64,000 bases of DNA, taken from assembly GCF_008042035.1 (NCBI RefSeq), contig NZ_RDBL01000009.1:62001-126000 (forward strand). The letters run 5' to 3'. Each line of letters starts with the position of its first letter. Position 1 is the stretch's first letter. This document shows, in pieces, positions 25,995 through 34,431 of the stretch. Origin of the DNA: Streptomyces sp. col6. Lineage in GTDB: Bacteria > Actinomycetota > Actinomycetes > Streptomycetales > Streptomycetaceae. The notes beneath the pieces were generated by a model. That model had not been told where the DNA came from and searched no databases. It saw only the letters and a program-made list of their open reading frames with translations. The translations under genes were made by a program, and so were the position numbers.

Positions 25995-26029
25995 CCTAGG
26001 ACCTCTAGGTTTAACCTAGAGGTCCTAGG
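25995..26029. promoter_or_regulatory. 35-bp perfect palindrome, orphan operator
   Basis: Arms CCTAGGACCTCTAGGTT and its exact reverse complement are separated by a single T, giving 17-bp arms. The element contains CTAG four times, a tetranucleotide normally avoided in Streptomyces, and is AT-rich for this DNA. It lies in the leader of the divergent-free hydrolase gene, 30 bp beyond the stop of the upstream PPK2 gene, so both a terminator and an operator are possible; the AT content and symmetry favour an operator. Confidence 0.7.
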
Positions 26030-26049
26030 AAAGCAATGGGCTGCATCCG

Positions 26050-27003
26050 TCAGGCGGAGGGGTGGTTGCCGGGGCCGTCCTGTCTCTCCGCGAGTGGGGT
26101 GGGGGAGAGGTGTGAGGGGTCCTCGCCGCGTTCCATGAGCGTCTCGGCCGCACCGACGATCAAAGGATCGGGCTCGCCGATGGCCTCGGGGTCCTTGTTG
26201 TCATAGGGGACGCGCCACAGGAGGCTGCGCATCGCTTCCAGGCGGCCGCGCCGTTTGTCGTTGTTCTTCACGACGGTCCAGTGGGCGCAGGCGGTGTCGG
26301 TGGCGCGGAACATCGCGACCTTGGCCGCCGTGTACGCGTCCCACAAGTCCAGGGACGCGACGTCGGTCGGCGACAGCTTCCACCGCCGTACGGGATCCAC
26401 CTGGCGAATCGCGAAGCGGGTGCGCTGCTCCGCCCGCGAAACCGAGAACCAGAACTTCACCAGCGTGATGCCGTCGTCCACCAGCATTTCCTCGAAGGTC
26501 GGGCACTGACGCAGAAACCGCTCGTACTCGTCCTCGGTGCAGAAGCCCATCACCTTTTCCACGCCGGCGCGGTTGTACCAGGAGCGGTCGAAGAACACGA
26601 TTTCTCCGCGTGAGGGGAGATGTGGCACGTACCGCTGGAAGTACCACTGCCCCGCTTCGCGCTCGGACGGTTTGTCCAGTGCGACGATCCGCGCCGTACG
26701 AGGGTTGAGCCGCTCACTGAAGCGCTGGATCGTGCCCCCTTTACCGGCCGCGTCGCGCCCCTCGAAGAGCACGGCGATCCGGGCCCCCGACTCCTGTGCC
26801 CACCGTTGTAGTTTGAGCAACTCGATCTGCAGCACGCGCTTGGTTCGTTCGTATTCCTTGCGCCGCATCCTGCGGTCGTAGGGATAGTTGTCTCGCCACG
26901 TCTGAATGTCCTCACCGGCACCATCGAGCAGCACCGGGCGCTCGGGCCGCCTGTCGTCCACACTCAGGCCACGCAGTAGCTCCGGCTTCTCGTCCTCGTT
27001 CAT
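26050..27003 (-). CDS. ppk2: polyphosphate kinase 2
   Basis: PPK2-family nucleotide kinase of 317 residues. It shows Walker A GRDAAGKGGTI (residues about 82-92), the lid-type motif GQWYFQRYVPHLP and Walker B EIVFFDRSWYNR. PPK2 enzymes transfer phosphate between inorganic polyphosphate and nucleotides, generally preferring nucleotide diphosphate synthesis from polyphosphate (one-domain class). Several in-frame ATG codons lie close together; the one giving MNEDEKPELLRGL is used, with that 12 bp upstream also possible, since neither has a well-spaced ribosome binding site. Lone gene, upstream of the serine hydrolase on the same strand. Confidence 0.88.
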   Translation of the reverse strand: MNEDEKPELLRGLSVDDRRPERPVLLDGAGEDIQTWRDNYPYDRRMRRKEYERTKRVLQIELLKLQRWAQESGARIAVLFEGRDAAGKGGTIQRFSERLNPRTARIVALDKPSEREAGQWYFQRYVPHLPSRGEIVFFDRSWYNRAGVEKVMGFCTEDEYERFLRQCPTFEEMLVDDGITLVKFWFSVSRAEQRTRFAIRQVDPVRRWKLSPTDVASLDLWDAYTAAKVAMFRATDTACAHWTVVKNNDKRRGRLEAMRSLLWRVPYDNKDPEAIGEPDPLIVGAAETLMERGEDPSHLSPTPLAERQDGPGNHPSA

Positions 27004-27210
27004 GAGGATCGCCATACCCTCAGGCGCTTTGCTTACGCTGTGCCGTGGGCGAGTCGCGGTGACAGGGCGCGAAGTTACGCCGGATGGCCATGCGCGAGCG
27101 CTGCCATCCCGACGCGGAGAGGGCACCGCCGATCTTCAGGTCGGTGACGCGGTACGCCTGCTGCGGGAAGACCGCTTCTTCCGGAACCCGGGACGAATGC
27201 CGAGCGAGCT

Positions 27211-27738
27211 CTACTGCTCCGAGTGAGGGGCATCGCTGTTTCTCCCGGCGCCCAGGGAGGGAGGCCGCTCAACTGCGGTTTCACGCGCGTATGCGAGCAG
27301 ATTGACCGTGGCCCCGACTGTGAAGCCATGGCGGCGCATCAACGCCAGCGAGGCTTCGTTGCGTGCCTCCACATCGGTAATGACGGCGTCCGCTCCCTGA
27401 GCCATGAGGTGGTCACGGCACACCGCCACCAGTCGGCCGGCCACGCCTCGACCTCGTACGGCAGAATCGACGGCGATCCATTCCAGGTATCCCCAGTCTG
27501 CGCGCTGCTCGAAAGTCATGGAGCCGAGTACAAAACCACACAGCTCACTTCCCCTCAGGGCTACGAAGCACGCGGGATGCGCAGCGTCGATGTGTACGGC
27601 CGCGGCAGACAACGACCAGCTGGTGTAGGGCTTGACTTCGGTATCAAAGGCTTTATGGCCCAACTCAAAGACATCAGGCAGGTGCCGAATGGTCATCGGC
27701 GCAATGACAATGTCGGATTCTTCGGACTGTTTCTCCAT
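27211..27738 (-). CDS. GNAT-family N-acetyltransferase (RimI-like)
   Basis: Soluble acetyltransferase of 175 residues with the complete GNAT pattern: opening strand TIRHLPDVFELGHKAF, the acetyl-CoA loop VDSAVRGRGVAGRLV (R-G-R-G-V-A), and C-terminal NEASLALMRRHGFTVG. The closest in layout are RimI-type ribosomal or small-molecule acetyltransferases. Start at 27738 is taken because GAGGA lies nine bases before it; the ATG three codons earlier has the site too close. The last about 20 residues are non-conserved. Confidence 0.85.
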   Translation of the reverse strand: MEKQSEESDIVIAPMTIRHLPDVFELGHKAFDTEVKPYTSWSLSAAAVHIDAAHPACFVALRGSELCGFVLGSMTFEQRADWGYLEWIAVDSAVRGRGVAGRLVAVCRDHLMAQGADAVITDVEARNEASLALMRRHGFTVGATVNLLAYARETAVERPPSLGAGRNSDAPHSEQ

Positions 27739-28045
27739 GCTGTTCATTCCTCACCTGTTCTTTTTCGAGGCACCAAGCTTCCCCATCTCGTAGAAAGTAC
27801 CTTCACCTACCGGAAGGCGGCGGGGCTGACGTCGCGCCTGGCCCTGTGGCGTTGCGGACGACTGCGCGGGAGGGTTTCCCGGATGGTGTCGAAGCAGGTG
27901 TCGGGCAGGCCGGTCTCGTGGCGAAGGGCGGGTTGGGTGCCAGGACCCGGTTCGTGAGCCAATGGGGTCGGTTGTGGCCCCGTCCACGCAAGTAGCGTCA
28001 ATCACCCAAGCGGCCCTCACCCCGGAGCGGGAGTACTGAGAACGG
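27739..28045. other. intergenic stretch without recognised genes
   Basis: About 300 bp upstream of the GNAT gene. Open frames on the minus strand carry no motif or ribosome binding site. No strong repeats seen. Confidence 0.4.
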
Positions 28046-28390
28046 TCACTGATCAGGCGCTTGGGCGAGCGACACGCTGTTTCCATCGGGGTCGGTCACG
28101 ACGGCATGGCGCACGCCGTTGCTGTATGTCTCAAGTGGCTCGTGGCTGATCCCGTGTGCCGCGAGACGCGCCAGAATGTCGTCCAGGTCCTCCACACCGA
28201 GCGTGATCATGGCTCCGCCCACTCGCTCGGCGCGCATGCTCCGATCGTCGACGACGAGCCATGCGCATTCGCCGAGCTGCCACAGGTACTCCTCACCGAT
28301 GATCTCGTCGGCTGGGCGGCCGAGGAGCGCTTGGTACCACGCGCGCGCTTTGTTCCGGTCACTCACACACATGACGCTGTAAAGGTCCAC
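28046..28390 (-). CDS. VOC-family (glyoxalase-like) protein
   Basis: Small protein of 114 residues with the two-module beta-alpha-beta-beta-beta fold of vicinal oxygen chelate proteins: VDLYSVMCVSDRNKARAWYQALLGRPADE at the start and GVRHAVVTDPDGNSVSLAQ at the end. Metal-ligand positions are only partly kept, so it is more likely a binding or resistance protein than glyoxalase I. The start is a GTG with an excellent GAGGAGG site seven bases before it; the frame upstream is open but non-conserved. Confidence 0.82.
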   Translation of the reverse strand: MDLYSVMCVSDRNKARAWYQALLGRPADEIIGEEYLWQLGECAWLVVDDRSMRAERVGGAMITLGVEDLDDILARLAAHGISHEPLETYSNGVRHAVVTDPDGNSVSLAQAPDQ

Positions 28391-28580
28391 GCGGATCCCT
28401 CCTCGGGGCTGTCTGCGAAGTGGACCACTCCTATGCCCCGGACTGCGCGCACCATCCCGCTCCTGTCCGATGTCGCCCTCCCCCTGGGGGCGCGATGCAG
28501 CCCCGTCACGCCCACGCCCCTCCTGCATGCCTCGGAGGGGCGGGCCTCGGCGTTCGTGCGCGGGAGCCGCAGGGGCGTCG

Positions 28581-29342
28581 TCACGCCTCGCCCTCTCTCG
28601 GCAGCGGATCGGTGAGCTCGGCGTAGAAAGCCTGTTCGGCCCGGCGGAGCCGGGCGATCTGCAGCTGACCGGCGCCGCGACAGACAGGGCATACTCGCTG
28701 CTTCCGGCATTCCGTGCACACCTTCCTCAGGCCGGCGCCGTCCAGTACCCAGGTGAGGCCACCACAGGCCGGGCACCAGCCGAGCCCGTTGCACTCGTAA
28801 CAGAGCGCATGACCCGGTTCGACGGTTTCCGCCGTGTGTACGGGGTCGGGGCGCTCCGGTGCTCGCGGGGCCGACAGGGTCACCGTGGGTGTGACGCCGG
28901 CATAGACGACATCGCCGGTGGAGGGCCAGACGCGGACATCGATCCGGAACCCGGCACGGCTCCCGCTCACCACAACACGCGCCGCGACCCTACCGGCACG
29001 GCGTTCCTCGACGATGTCGAAGCCACCGGTGGTGAAGGCCTCGACGGCGCGGCGAACGGCCTCGTCGGCAGAGATCCCGGTGCCGAGGCCGGTCTGCGCC
29101 CGCAGCGCAAGCCGATGGCCCGGCGGATCGGTCCACTCGGCGACCTGGGGTGCGTCGGGCAGCGCGGAGTCGGGGATCACCGTCTCGGTGACGTGCGCGG
29201 CGATGCTCCGTACCTGCGCAAGCAACGTGCGGCCGAGACGGCGCAGTTCCGCGTCGGGTGCGGGATCCTGCCGCTTCGTCACATGGTCGACACCCGCCTG
29301 CTCGTGTACGGGCGGCGGCTGGGCCGGGTCACTCTTCGACAT
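28581..29342 (-). CDS. protein with C-terminal double zinc-ribbon (DnaJ-like cysteine cluster)
   Basis: Soluble protein of 253 residues, not assigned to a known family. The C-terminal part holds two CxxC pairs in each of two clusters: CYECNGLGWCPAC and CTECRKQRVCPVC, with glycine spacing like a DnaJ-type or rubredoxin-like zinc ribbon. The N-terminal 150 residues look like a mixed alpha/beta domain (strands in DIVEERRAGRVAARVVVSG and FRIDVRVWPSTG). ATG with no clear ribosome binding site. It may bind zinc and a partner protein or nucleic acid; a role cannot be told. Lone gene. Confidence 0.7.
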   Translation of the reverse strand: MSKSDPAQPPPVHEQAGVDHVTKRQDPAPDAELRRLGRTLLAQVRSIAAHVTETVIPDSALPDAPQVAEWTDPPGHRLALRAQTGLGTGISADEAVRRAVEAFTTGGFDIVEERRAGRVAARVVVSGSRAGFRIDVRVWPSTGDVVYAGVTPTVTLSAPRAPERPDPVHTAETVEPGHALCYECNGLGWCPACGGLTWVLDGAGLRKVCTECRKQRVCPVCRGAGQLQIARLRRAEQAFYAELTDPLPREGEA

Positions 29343-29546
29343 GGTTGAAGAGCATGCCGCGAACGGGCTGCGGCGTCCATGCTCGGCAGTGCGGTGCGCC
29401 GACCGCGACGGGACGTGCACTGCCTGTCGGCAGAGCTTCCGGAACCGGGATCCGATTCACCGCAATGTTCCTTTCACTGCGAAGTCTTGGCTGTAGCGTC
29501 AGCCGCGAGCCCTCGTAGGAAGGGCCATCGGAATAGGGGGAGGACT

Positions 29547-29924
29547 GTGCCAGACATTTCCCGGAGAGCGCTCCTGGGCGCCACCGGCGTAGCTGCCACA
29601 TCGACACTTCTCACGACAACCGGAACCGCTCAGGCCGCCGATACCGGGGGTGGCGAGGACGGGCACACACCACAGAGCACCTCGAAGGAAGCCGGGACAC
29701 TAATGGCCAGTGGCAGTCAGACCCTCAAGTACGTGGCATACATCTCGAGTCCCGACATGGAGGTGCTGAACGACGCTACGTTCGGCGTCGGTGCAGACCT
29801 CGCCGATATGTGGGCGTATCTCGACGATGCCACGGCACGTCTTCAGGCGAGACATCCCTCGTATTCCTTTACCCCTCGTCTCGTCCGGTACGAGCAGGTC
29901 ACCACGGAGATGCCGCGCCCGTAA
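29547..29924 (+). CDS. small secreted protein with Tat signal
   Basis: Exported protein of 125 residues. The start VPDISRRALLGATGVAATSTLL is a Tat signal peptide (SRRALLG) with a cleavage site near AQAAD. The mature part has a helical segment (LADMWAYLDDATARLQARHP) and ends PSYSFTPRLVRYEQV. A Tat signal implies a folded, possibly cofactor-bearing product. GTG start with GGGGAGGA six bases before it. I recognise no family; short size suggests a small binding protein. Confidence 0.7.
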   Translation: MPDISRRALLGATGVAATSTLLTTTGTAQAADTGGGEDGHTPQSTSKEAGTLMASGSQTLKYVAYISSPDMEVLNDATFGVGADLADMWAYLDDATARLQARHPSYSFTPRLVRYEQVTTEMPRP

Positions 29925-30073
29925 CGCACACGGCGCCGGCCCCGCCCCCAGGCGGGCCGGCGCACCCGCGGAATGGTGTGCCGGCCTTCGGCCGCTCGGG
30001 GCCCCGTTCCCGCTCCTGCTGGATTCGTCGGTGTGGTCGATGCGTTCGATCAGGGCGGGCGGAGGCCGGCGGC

Positions 30074-30307
30074 TCAGCCCGGGTCCAGGACCGAGTCGTC
30101 CAGCGGGCGGGCCCCGGGCAGCTGGTGCCGGGCCGCGATCAGCGCCGCGTCGATGTCACGGGTGCCGGTGGATACGCACAACGTGTAGGCGACGTCACTC
30201 ATGCGCCGACGCACCTGTGCGCTGTGCGCACGGGAGGCGTCCACGGCGGCAAGGGCCTCGTACTGGTCGATCAGGTTCCGCAGCACCGCGGGGTGGGCCA
30301 TCAGCAT
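30074..30307 (-). CDS. DUF5133 family small protein
   Basis: Protein of 77 residues matching the Streptomyces DUF5133 pattern (MLMAHPAVLRNLIDQYEAL at the start, then RRRMSDVAYTLCVSTGTRD and ALIAARHQLPGARPLDDS at the end). Helical, soluble, of unknown function; the family often sits near regulators. Start taken at the ATG, with AAGGA ten bases upstream; a TTG one codon earlier is unlikely. Confidence 0.85.
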   Translation of the reverse strand: MLMAHPAVLRNLIDQYEALAAVDASRAHSAQVRRRMSDVAYTLCVSTGTRDIDAALIAARHQLPGARPLDDSVLDPG

Positions 30308-30548
30308 CAAAGAACCGTCCTTGTTTCACCCGAACAACTGGCCGGGGGCCGTGCCCTCGTACCCGCTTCTCCGCACCGCACTCCTCGGTCGTCACACACG
30401 TCTCAGGCGCGTACAGACGCCGACTCCGCGGCCGGTCCGGTGCACCTCGGTCGCAAGCTCACCCACCGGCGTTCCGACGACGCGCACGATGAGGCGGATC
30501 CGGGGCAGGGAACTGATCACAGCCCAGTCATGTCGGACGGAGGAACGT

Positions 30549-31265
30549 ATGACGAGGAGCCGGGCACAGGCGAGGTTCAGGCATCCGCGTCATGAGCGGC
30601 GAGGTGAGGCGCGACTGCCTGCCGTCGTGGCGACGCTCGTGGCGATCGTTCTCTACCTGGCTCTCCCGCAGCAGTTGCTGGTCGCCCCGCGGTACGTACT
30701 GCCCGGCCTGGAACTGCTGCTCCTCGTACCCCTGGTGGCGATCAACCCCCGACGGCTGACTCGCCAGACCCGAACGTTCCGTGTCCTGTCCCTGACCCTC
30801 GTCTTCGTGATCGCGGCAAGCAACATGACCGCACTGGGCATCCTGGTCCACGAACTGATCCATGCCGGGATCAAGGACGGCCCCGCGCTGCTCACGGCCG
30901 CGTTGCAGGTGTGGCTGACGAACATCATCGTGTTCGGGCTGGCCTTCTGGGAACTGGACCGCGGCGGCCCCGTCGCCCGGACACAAGCGCCCCGGAACGA
31001 GCTGCCCCTGGCGGACTTCCGGTTCTCCCAGGACGAGAACGGTGACGCGGTCCAAGAGGTCGCCGACGGCGCGAGCGGTTCCTCCGACTGGGTGCCCACT
31101 CTCGTGGACTACCTGTACATCTCCGTGACAAACTCCACCGCCTTCAGCCCCACCGACACCATGCCACTCTCCAGCCGTGCCAAGCTGCTGATGAGCGTGG
31201 AGAGCATCGCGGCACTGACGACGTCGCTCCTCGTCATCGCACGCGCAGTCAGCGTCCTGCACTGA
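30549..31265 (+). CDS. membrane protein with ion-channel-like pore region
   Basis: Membrane protein of 238 residues. Four helices group at about 25-40, 50-62, 78-97 and 106-135, then a cytosolic segment and a C-terminal helix pair flanking YLYISVTNSTAFSPTDTMPL. This pore-loop layout is that of two-helix potassium channel subunits (Ion_trans_2), but the filter TxGYGD is replaced by TNSTAFSP, so it may not conduct potassium. RBS GGAGGA precedes the ATG. Related Streptomyces membrane proteins of the DUF1345 group share this plan. Function unknown. Confidence 0.75.
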   Translation: MTRSRAQARFRHPRHERRGEARLPAVVATLVAIVLYLALPQQLLVAPRYVLPGLELLLLVPLVAINPRRLTRQTRTFRVLSLTLVFVIAASNMTALGILVHELIHAGIKDGPALLTAALQVWLTNIIVFGLAFWELDRGGPVARTQAPRNELPLADFRFSQDENGDAVQEVADGASGSSDWVPTLVDYLYISVTNSTAFSPTDTMPLSSRAKLLMSVESIAALTTSLLVIARAVSVLH

Positions 31266-31345
31266 CACCGCGACTCCCGTTGTACGCCGGGGCTGCCGAG
31301 GCAGGGGCCGCCAGGCATGCCGGCGGCCCCGATTCGACGTGACCG

Positions 31346-32092
31346 TCAGCGGCCGATGAGGACGAAGACCCCCCACCCGAGGTACTCACGCTGGTACCTG
31401 GCATAGCGGGCCGGTTCCTCGGAGAGCTCGGCTCTCAACTCGGGGGCCAACTCGTCATCGGGATTCCGGTCGAGCCAGCGTCGGATGTTGAGCCACTGCG
31501 CGGCCCGATACCGATCCCAGCTGTCCTGGTCGGCAAGCATCATCTCGACGACGTCGTAATCCAGCGCGCCGAACTGCTCGATCAGCTCGGGCAGCAGTCG
31601 GAAGTCATCCTTGCCACCGGCATGGCACGCTTCGACGGTGTGCTGATCCGGGGGATCCTGACGCCAGTACGGTTCGCCGATCAGCAGGGTGCCGCCGGGG
31701 CGGAGGCTGCGCCGCAGCAGATCGATCGTGCCGGCCACTCCGTTGCCGATCCAGGTCGCACCGACGCAGGCGGCGAGTTCGACGGGTTCGTCCGCGACAT
31801 AGCCGGACGCATCGCCGTGAACGAAGTCCACCTGACTGGCAACGCCGAGCTCGTGGGCCCGGGTGCGGGCCCCGGCCGTGAACTCGGTGCTGATGTCCAC
31901 GCCGGTCCCGATGATGCCGTGGGCGTGCGCCCAGGTGCACAGCATTTCGCCCGACCCGCTGGCGAGGTCGAGCACGCGTGTCCCGGGGGCCAACTGCAGG
32001 GCCTGCCCCAGGGCAGCCAGCTTCTCGCTGGTGAACGGGTTGTGGATACGGTGGCTGCTCTCGCGGATGGTGAAACTACGTGGAAGATCCAC
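31346..32092 (-). CDS. SAM-dependent methyltransferase
   Basis: Class I methyltransferase of 248 residues: motif I VLDLASGSGEMLCTWA with the GxGxG-like turn, the acidic motif GTGVDIS, and the motif IV-like strand ACVGATWIGN. The Rossmann core spans about 35-150; the C-terminal 90 residues are a helical tail including the DRYRAAQWLNIRRWLDR stretch. Targets cannot be told from sequence. It starts at GTG with AAGGA a little far upstream. It diverges from a LysR gene over 326 bp. Confidence 0.82.
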   Translation of the reverse strand: MDLPRSFTIRESSHRIHNPFTSEKLAALGQALQLAPGTRVLDLASGSGEMLCTWAHAHGIIGTGVDISTEFTAGARTRAHELGVASQVDFVHGDASGYVADEPVELAACVGATWIGNGVAGTIDLLRRSLRPGGTLLIGEPYWRQDPPDQHTVEACHAGGKDDFRLLPELIEQFGALDYDVVEMMLADQDSWDRYRAAQWLNIRRWLDRNPDDELAPELRAELSEEPARYARYQREYLGWGVFVLIGR

Positions 32093-32418
32093 TCTTGGGA
32101 GTCCTTACGTCCGATGAGGTCATGACATGAGCGGGGAACGGCCTGGTGACCAGGGCCGCCGTTGCCTGGACCGTCATCAAATGCACCTCATCCGGACGTG
32201 CGGGACTCGAACCTCGGTGAGGCTAGAAGGCGCAAGTGCCTGTGTCCATCGGTTTTCACCTGCGATCACAGCCCCGCAAGGGCGAAACCGACCCCACCAC
32301 CCTGCGGTGCTCGCTCTAGTGGTCAGCGGTGCAGTGCTCCCCTCGGTTCCGCGTCTCGAAAGCAGATGGCGCCATCATTAACAATTAGTGCATGGGGCTC
32401 GCTTGTATGGTTACTGTC
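32093..32418. other. divergent intergenic region
   Basis: About 326 bp between the methyltransferase and LysR genes. It contains a tRNA-3'-end-like phrase near 32200-32213 (minus strand) that does not fold as a tRNA, and an AT-rich patch (ATTAACAATTAG) just before the LysR gene. No gene supported. Confidence 0.45.
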
Positions 32419-33339
32419 ATGCAATTGGATTTGAATCTGCTCACCGCCCTGGACGCGCTGCTGGAGGAGGGCAGCGTGGCCGGAGCCGCGGACCGGCTCC
32501 ATGTCACCGCGCCGGCGATGAGCCGCTCGCTGGGCCGTATCCGCAGGGCCACCGGGGACCAGATCCTGGTCCGAACCGGGCGCCACATGACGCCCACCCC
32601 GCGTGCGCTGGCCATGCGCACCGAGGTCCACACCCTGGTCCAGCAGGCCCACCAGTTGCTGTCCGCCCATACTGACCTCGACCTGGCAGGACTGGAGCGG
32701 GTGTTCACCGTCCGCTGGCACGACGCCCTCACCACCGCCTGCGGGACCGCCCTTGTCGCCGCGGTGCACCGCCAGGCCCCGGGGGTGAAGATGCGTCTCA
32801 CGGTCGAGCCCGGCCACGACACCCCTGAGCTGCGTCGCGGGGAGGTCGATGTGGCTTCCAGCGCCGTTCCGCCGTCTCAGCCCGACATCCGCCACCGACT
32901 CATCGGCCAGGACAGGATCATCCTCGCAGTCCGGGCGGGCCACCCGCTCACCGAAGGACCGGTGACCGTCGAGAGGTACGCGGCAGCCGATCACGTGACC
33001 GTCTCCCGGCGTGGAAGCCTGCACGACCGGGTCGACGAGGTCGTCGCCACCCTCGGCCACGAGCGCCGTGTCATCGTCTCCGCCCCCGCGACGGACACCG
33101 CGCTGCAGCTCGCTCGTGACGCCGACGTCGTGGTCACCCTCCCCGACGCGGTGACCCGCTCCGCTCGCGAGCAGCTGGGCCTGACCACGCTGCCACTGCC
33201 GTTCGAACTGCCGCCCGTACCTCTCTATCTCCTCTGGCACCAGCGTTACGACAACGACCCCGCCCACAGCTGGCTGCTCAACCTGGCGACCCAGACCCTC
33301 CAGGACCTGTTCACCACCCCGGACGCCTCTGACCGGTAG
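32419..33339 (+). CDS. LysR-family transcriptional regulator (NodD-like)
   Basis: LysR regulator of 306 residues. The helix-turn-helix covers about 5-65 (LNLLTALDALLEEGSVAGAADRLHVTAPAMSR), of the subfamily that begins DLNLL, seen in NodD- and SyrM-like proteins. The effector domain (about 90-300) is complete. ATG at 32419 is preferred because it gives the conserved start; ATG codons at 32407 and 32392 are upstream alternatives. Controlled gene is not clear, as the divergent methyltransferase is a candidate only by position. Confidence 0.88.
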   Translation: MQLDLNLLTALDALLEEGSVAGAADRLHVTAPAMSRSLGRIRRATGDQILVRTGRHMTPTPRALAMRTEVHTLVQQAHQLLSAHTDLDLAGLERVFTVRWHDALTTACGTALVAAVHRQAPGVKMRLTVEPGHDTPELRRGEVDVASSAVPPSQPDIRHRLIGQDRIILAVRAGHPLTEGPVTVERYAAADHVTVSRRGSLHDRVDEVVATLGHERRVIVSAPATDTALQLARDADVVVTLPDAVTRSAREQLGLTTLPLPFELPPVPLYLLWHQRYDNDPAHSWLLNLATQTLQDLFTTPDASDR

Positions 33340-33493
33340 CATCCCGTCGGCGCATTCCCGATGGGTCTCGGAGGGCGGCGTCGTCTCGCAACCGACGACG
33401 CGGTAGAGGAGAGTTGAGGCGGTCGGCGGGCGCCGCCGGGTTTCCCCGTACGCAGCGCACGGTTGCGGTCGCCGGTCTCAGCAGGCCGCGGCC

Positions 33494-34345
33494 CTACCGC
33501 AGGAACTCGCCGGCCTGCGCCCCGAGTACGTTCAGCAGCGCCAGGGCCTCGGCGTCGGGGGATCGGGCCGGTGCGGAGTAGAGAACGAGGCGCTGGTCCC
33601 GGTCGTCGAGGACGAGTGAGTCGCAGTCGACGGTGATCTCCCCGACGACCGGATGCCGGAAGGTCTTCGTGAGCGTCGGCGCGGCCCGGACGTCGTGCAG
33701 CTCCCAGAGCCGGGCGAACTCGGGGCAGCCCTCGTACAGCTCGTCGACGAGCCCCCGCAGCACGGGATCCGACGGGTAGCGGGCGAGGGCGGACCGCAGT
33801 CCCATGACGACGTGCAGCCGGAAGTCCGCCCCGTGGGAGGTTCCCTGCAACTGCGCACCGGTCTCCGTGGTGCCGAGGAACGCCCACCGTGCGAGGTTGC
33901 GGTCCCTGGGGGAGAGCTCGGAGAAGTCCTCCATGAGCGCGGCCGCGAGGCTGTTCCACGCGAGCACGTCGTACGCGGCGGAGACCACGAAGGCGGCCGT
34001 CTGAGGCAGCCGCTCGATGAGCGCGAGGATGCTTGGACGGACATCGCGCCGGTGCAGTCCCGTACGGCTCGGCGCGGTACCGGCCAGGACGTGGAGGTGG
34101 TCGGACTCGGTGTCCGTGAGCCGCAGGGCCGCCGCGATCCCGGCAAGGACCTCGCCCGACGGCCGCGGCGCCCTGCCCTGCTCCAGGCGAACGTAGTACT
34201 CGGTGGAGATGTGCGCGAGGACCGCCACCTCCTCGCGCCGAAGACCCGGCGTCCGGCGCCGCGGCCCGGAGGGGAGGCCGGCGTCCTCCGGGCGGAGCCG
34301 CTCGCGGTGGCTGCGGAGGAATGCCCCGAGTTCCTTCTTGTCCAT
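33494..34345 (-). CDS. XRE-type regulator with MmyB-like ligand domain
   Basis: Regulator of 283 residues: N-terminal XRE helix-turn-helix (about 8-75; ELGAFLRSHRERLRP then RRTPGLRREEVAVLAHISTEYYVRLEQGR) and a C-terminal MmyB-like domain (about 100-270) that in structures resembles a PAS-like lipid-binding fold. Such proteins sense hydrophobic ligands and control the divergent gene, here an SDR. The C-terminal VDCDSLVLDDRDQRLVLYSA pattern is characteristic. ATG start, 86 bp from the SDR gene. Confidence 0.88.
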   Translation of the reverse strand: MDKKELGAFLRSHRERLRPEDAGLPSGPRRRTPGLRREEVAVLAHISTEYYVRLEQGRAPRPSGEVLAGIAAALRLTDTESDHLHVLAGTAPSRTGLHRRDVRPSILALIERLPQTAAFVVSAAYDVLAWNSLAAALMEDFSELSPRDRNLARWAFLGTTETGAQLQGTSHGADFRLHVVMGLRSALARYPSDPVLRGLVDELYEGCPEFARLWELHDVRAAPTLTKTFRHPVVGEITVDCDSLVLDDRDQRLVLYSAPARSPDAEALALLNVLGAQAGEFLR

Positions 34346-34431
34346 ACCTCAAGTCTGCACGCCGCACGGGGAAGGTTGCCTGGTACAGCTTGTGCCTGTA
34401 TCCGCCCGGCGGCCGGCCGGACGCTGTCACC

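Noticed and set aside
32195..32216. tRNA-like phrase (minus strand GGTTCGAGTCCCGC) before the LysR gene
   Set aside because: The T-loop consensus is present, but the T-stem halves do not pair and no acceptor or anticodon arm can be placed upstream. It could be a degraded tRNA end or att-site relic, but there is no mobile element around to support it.
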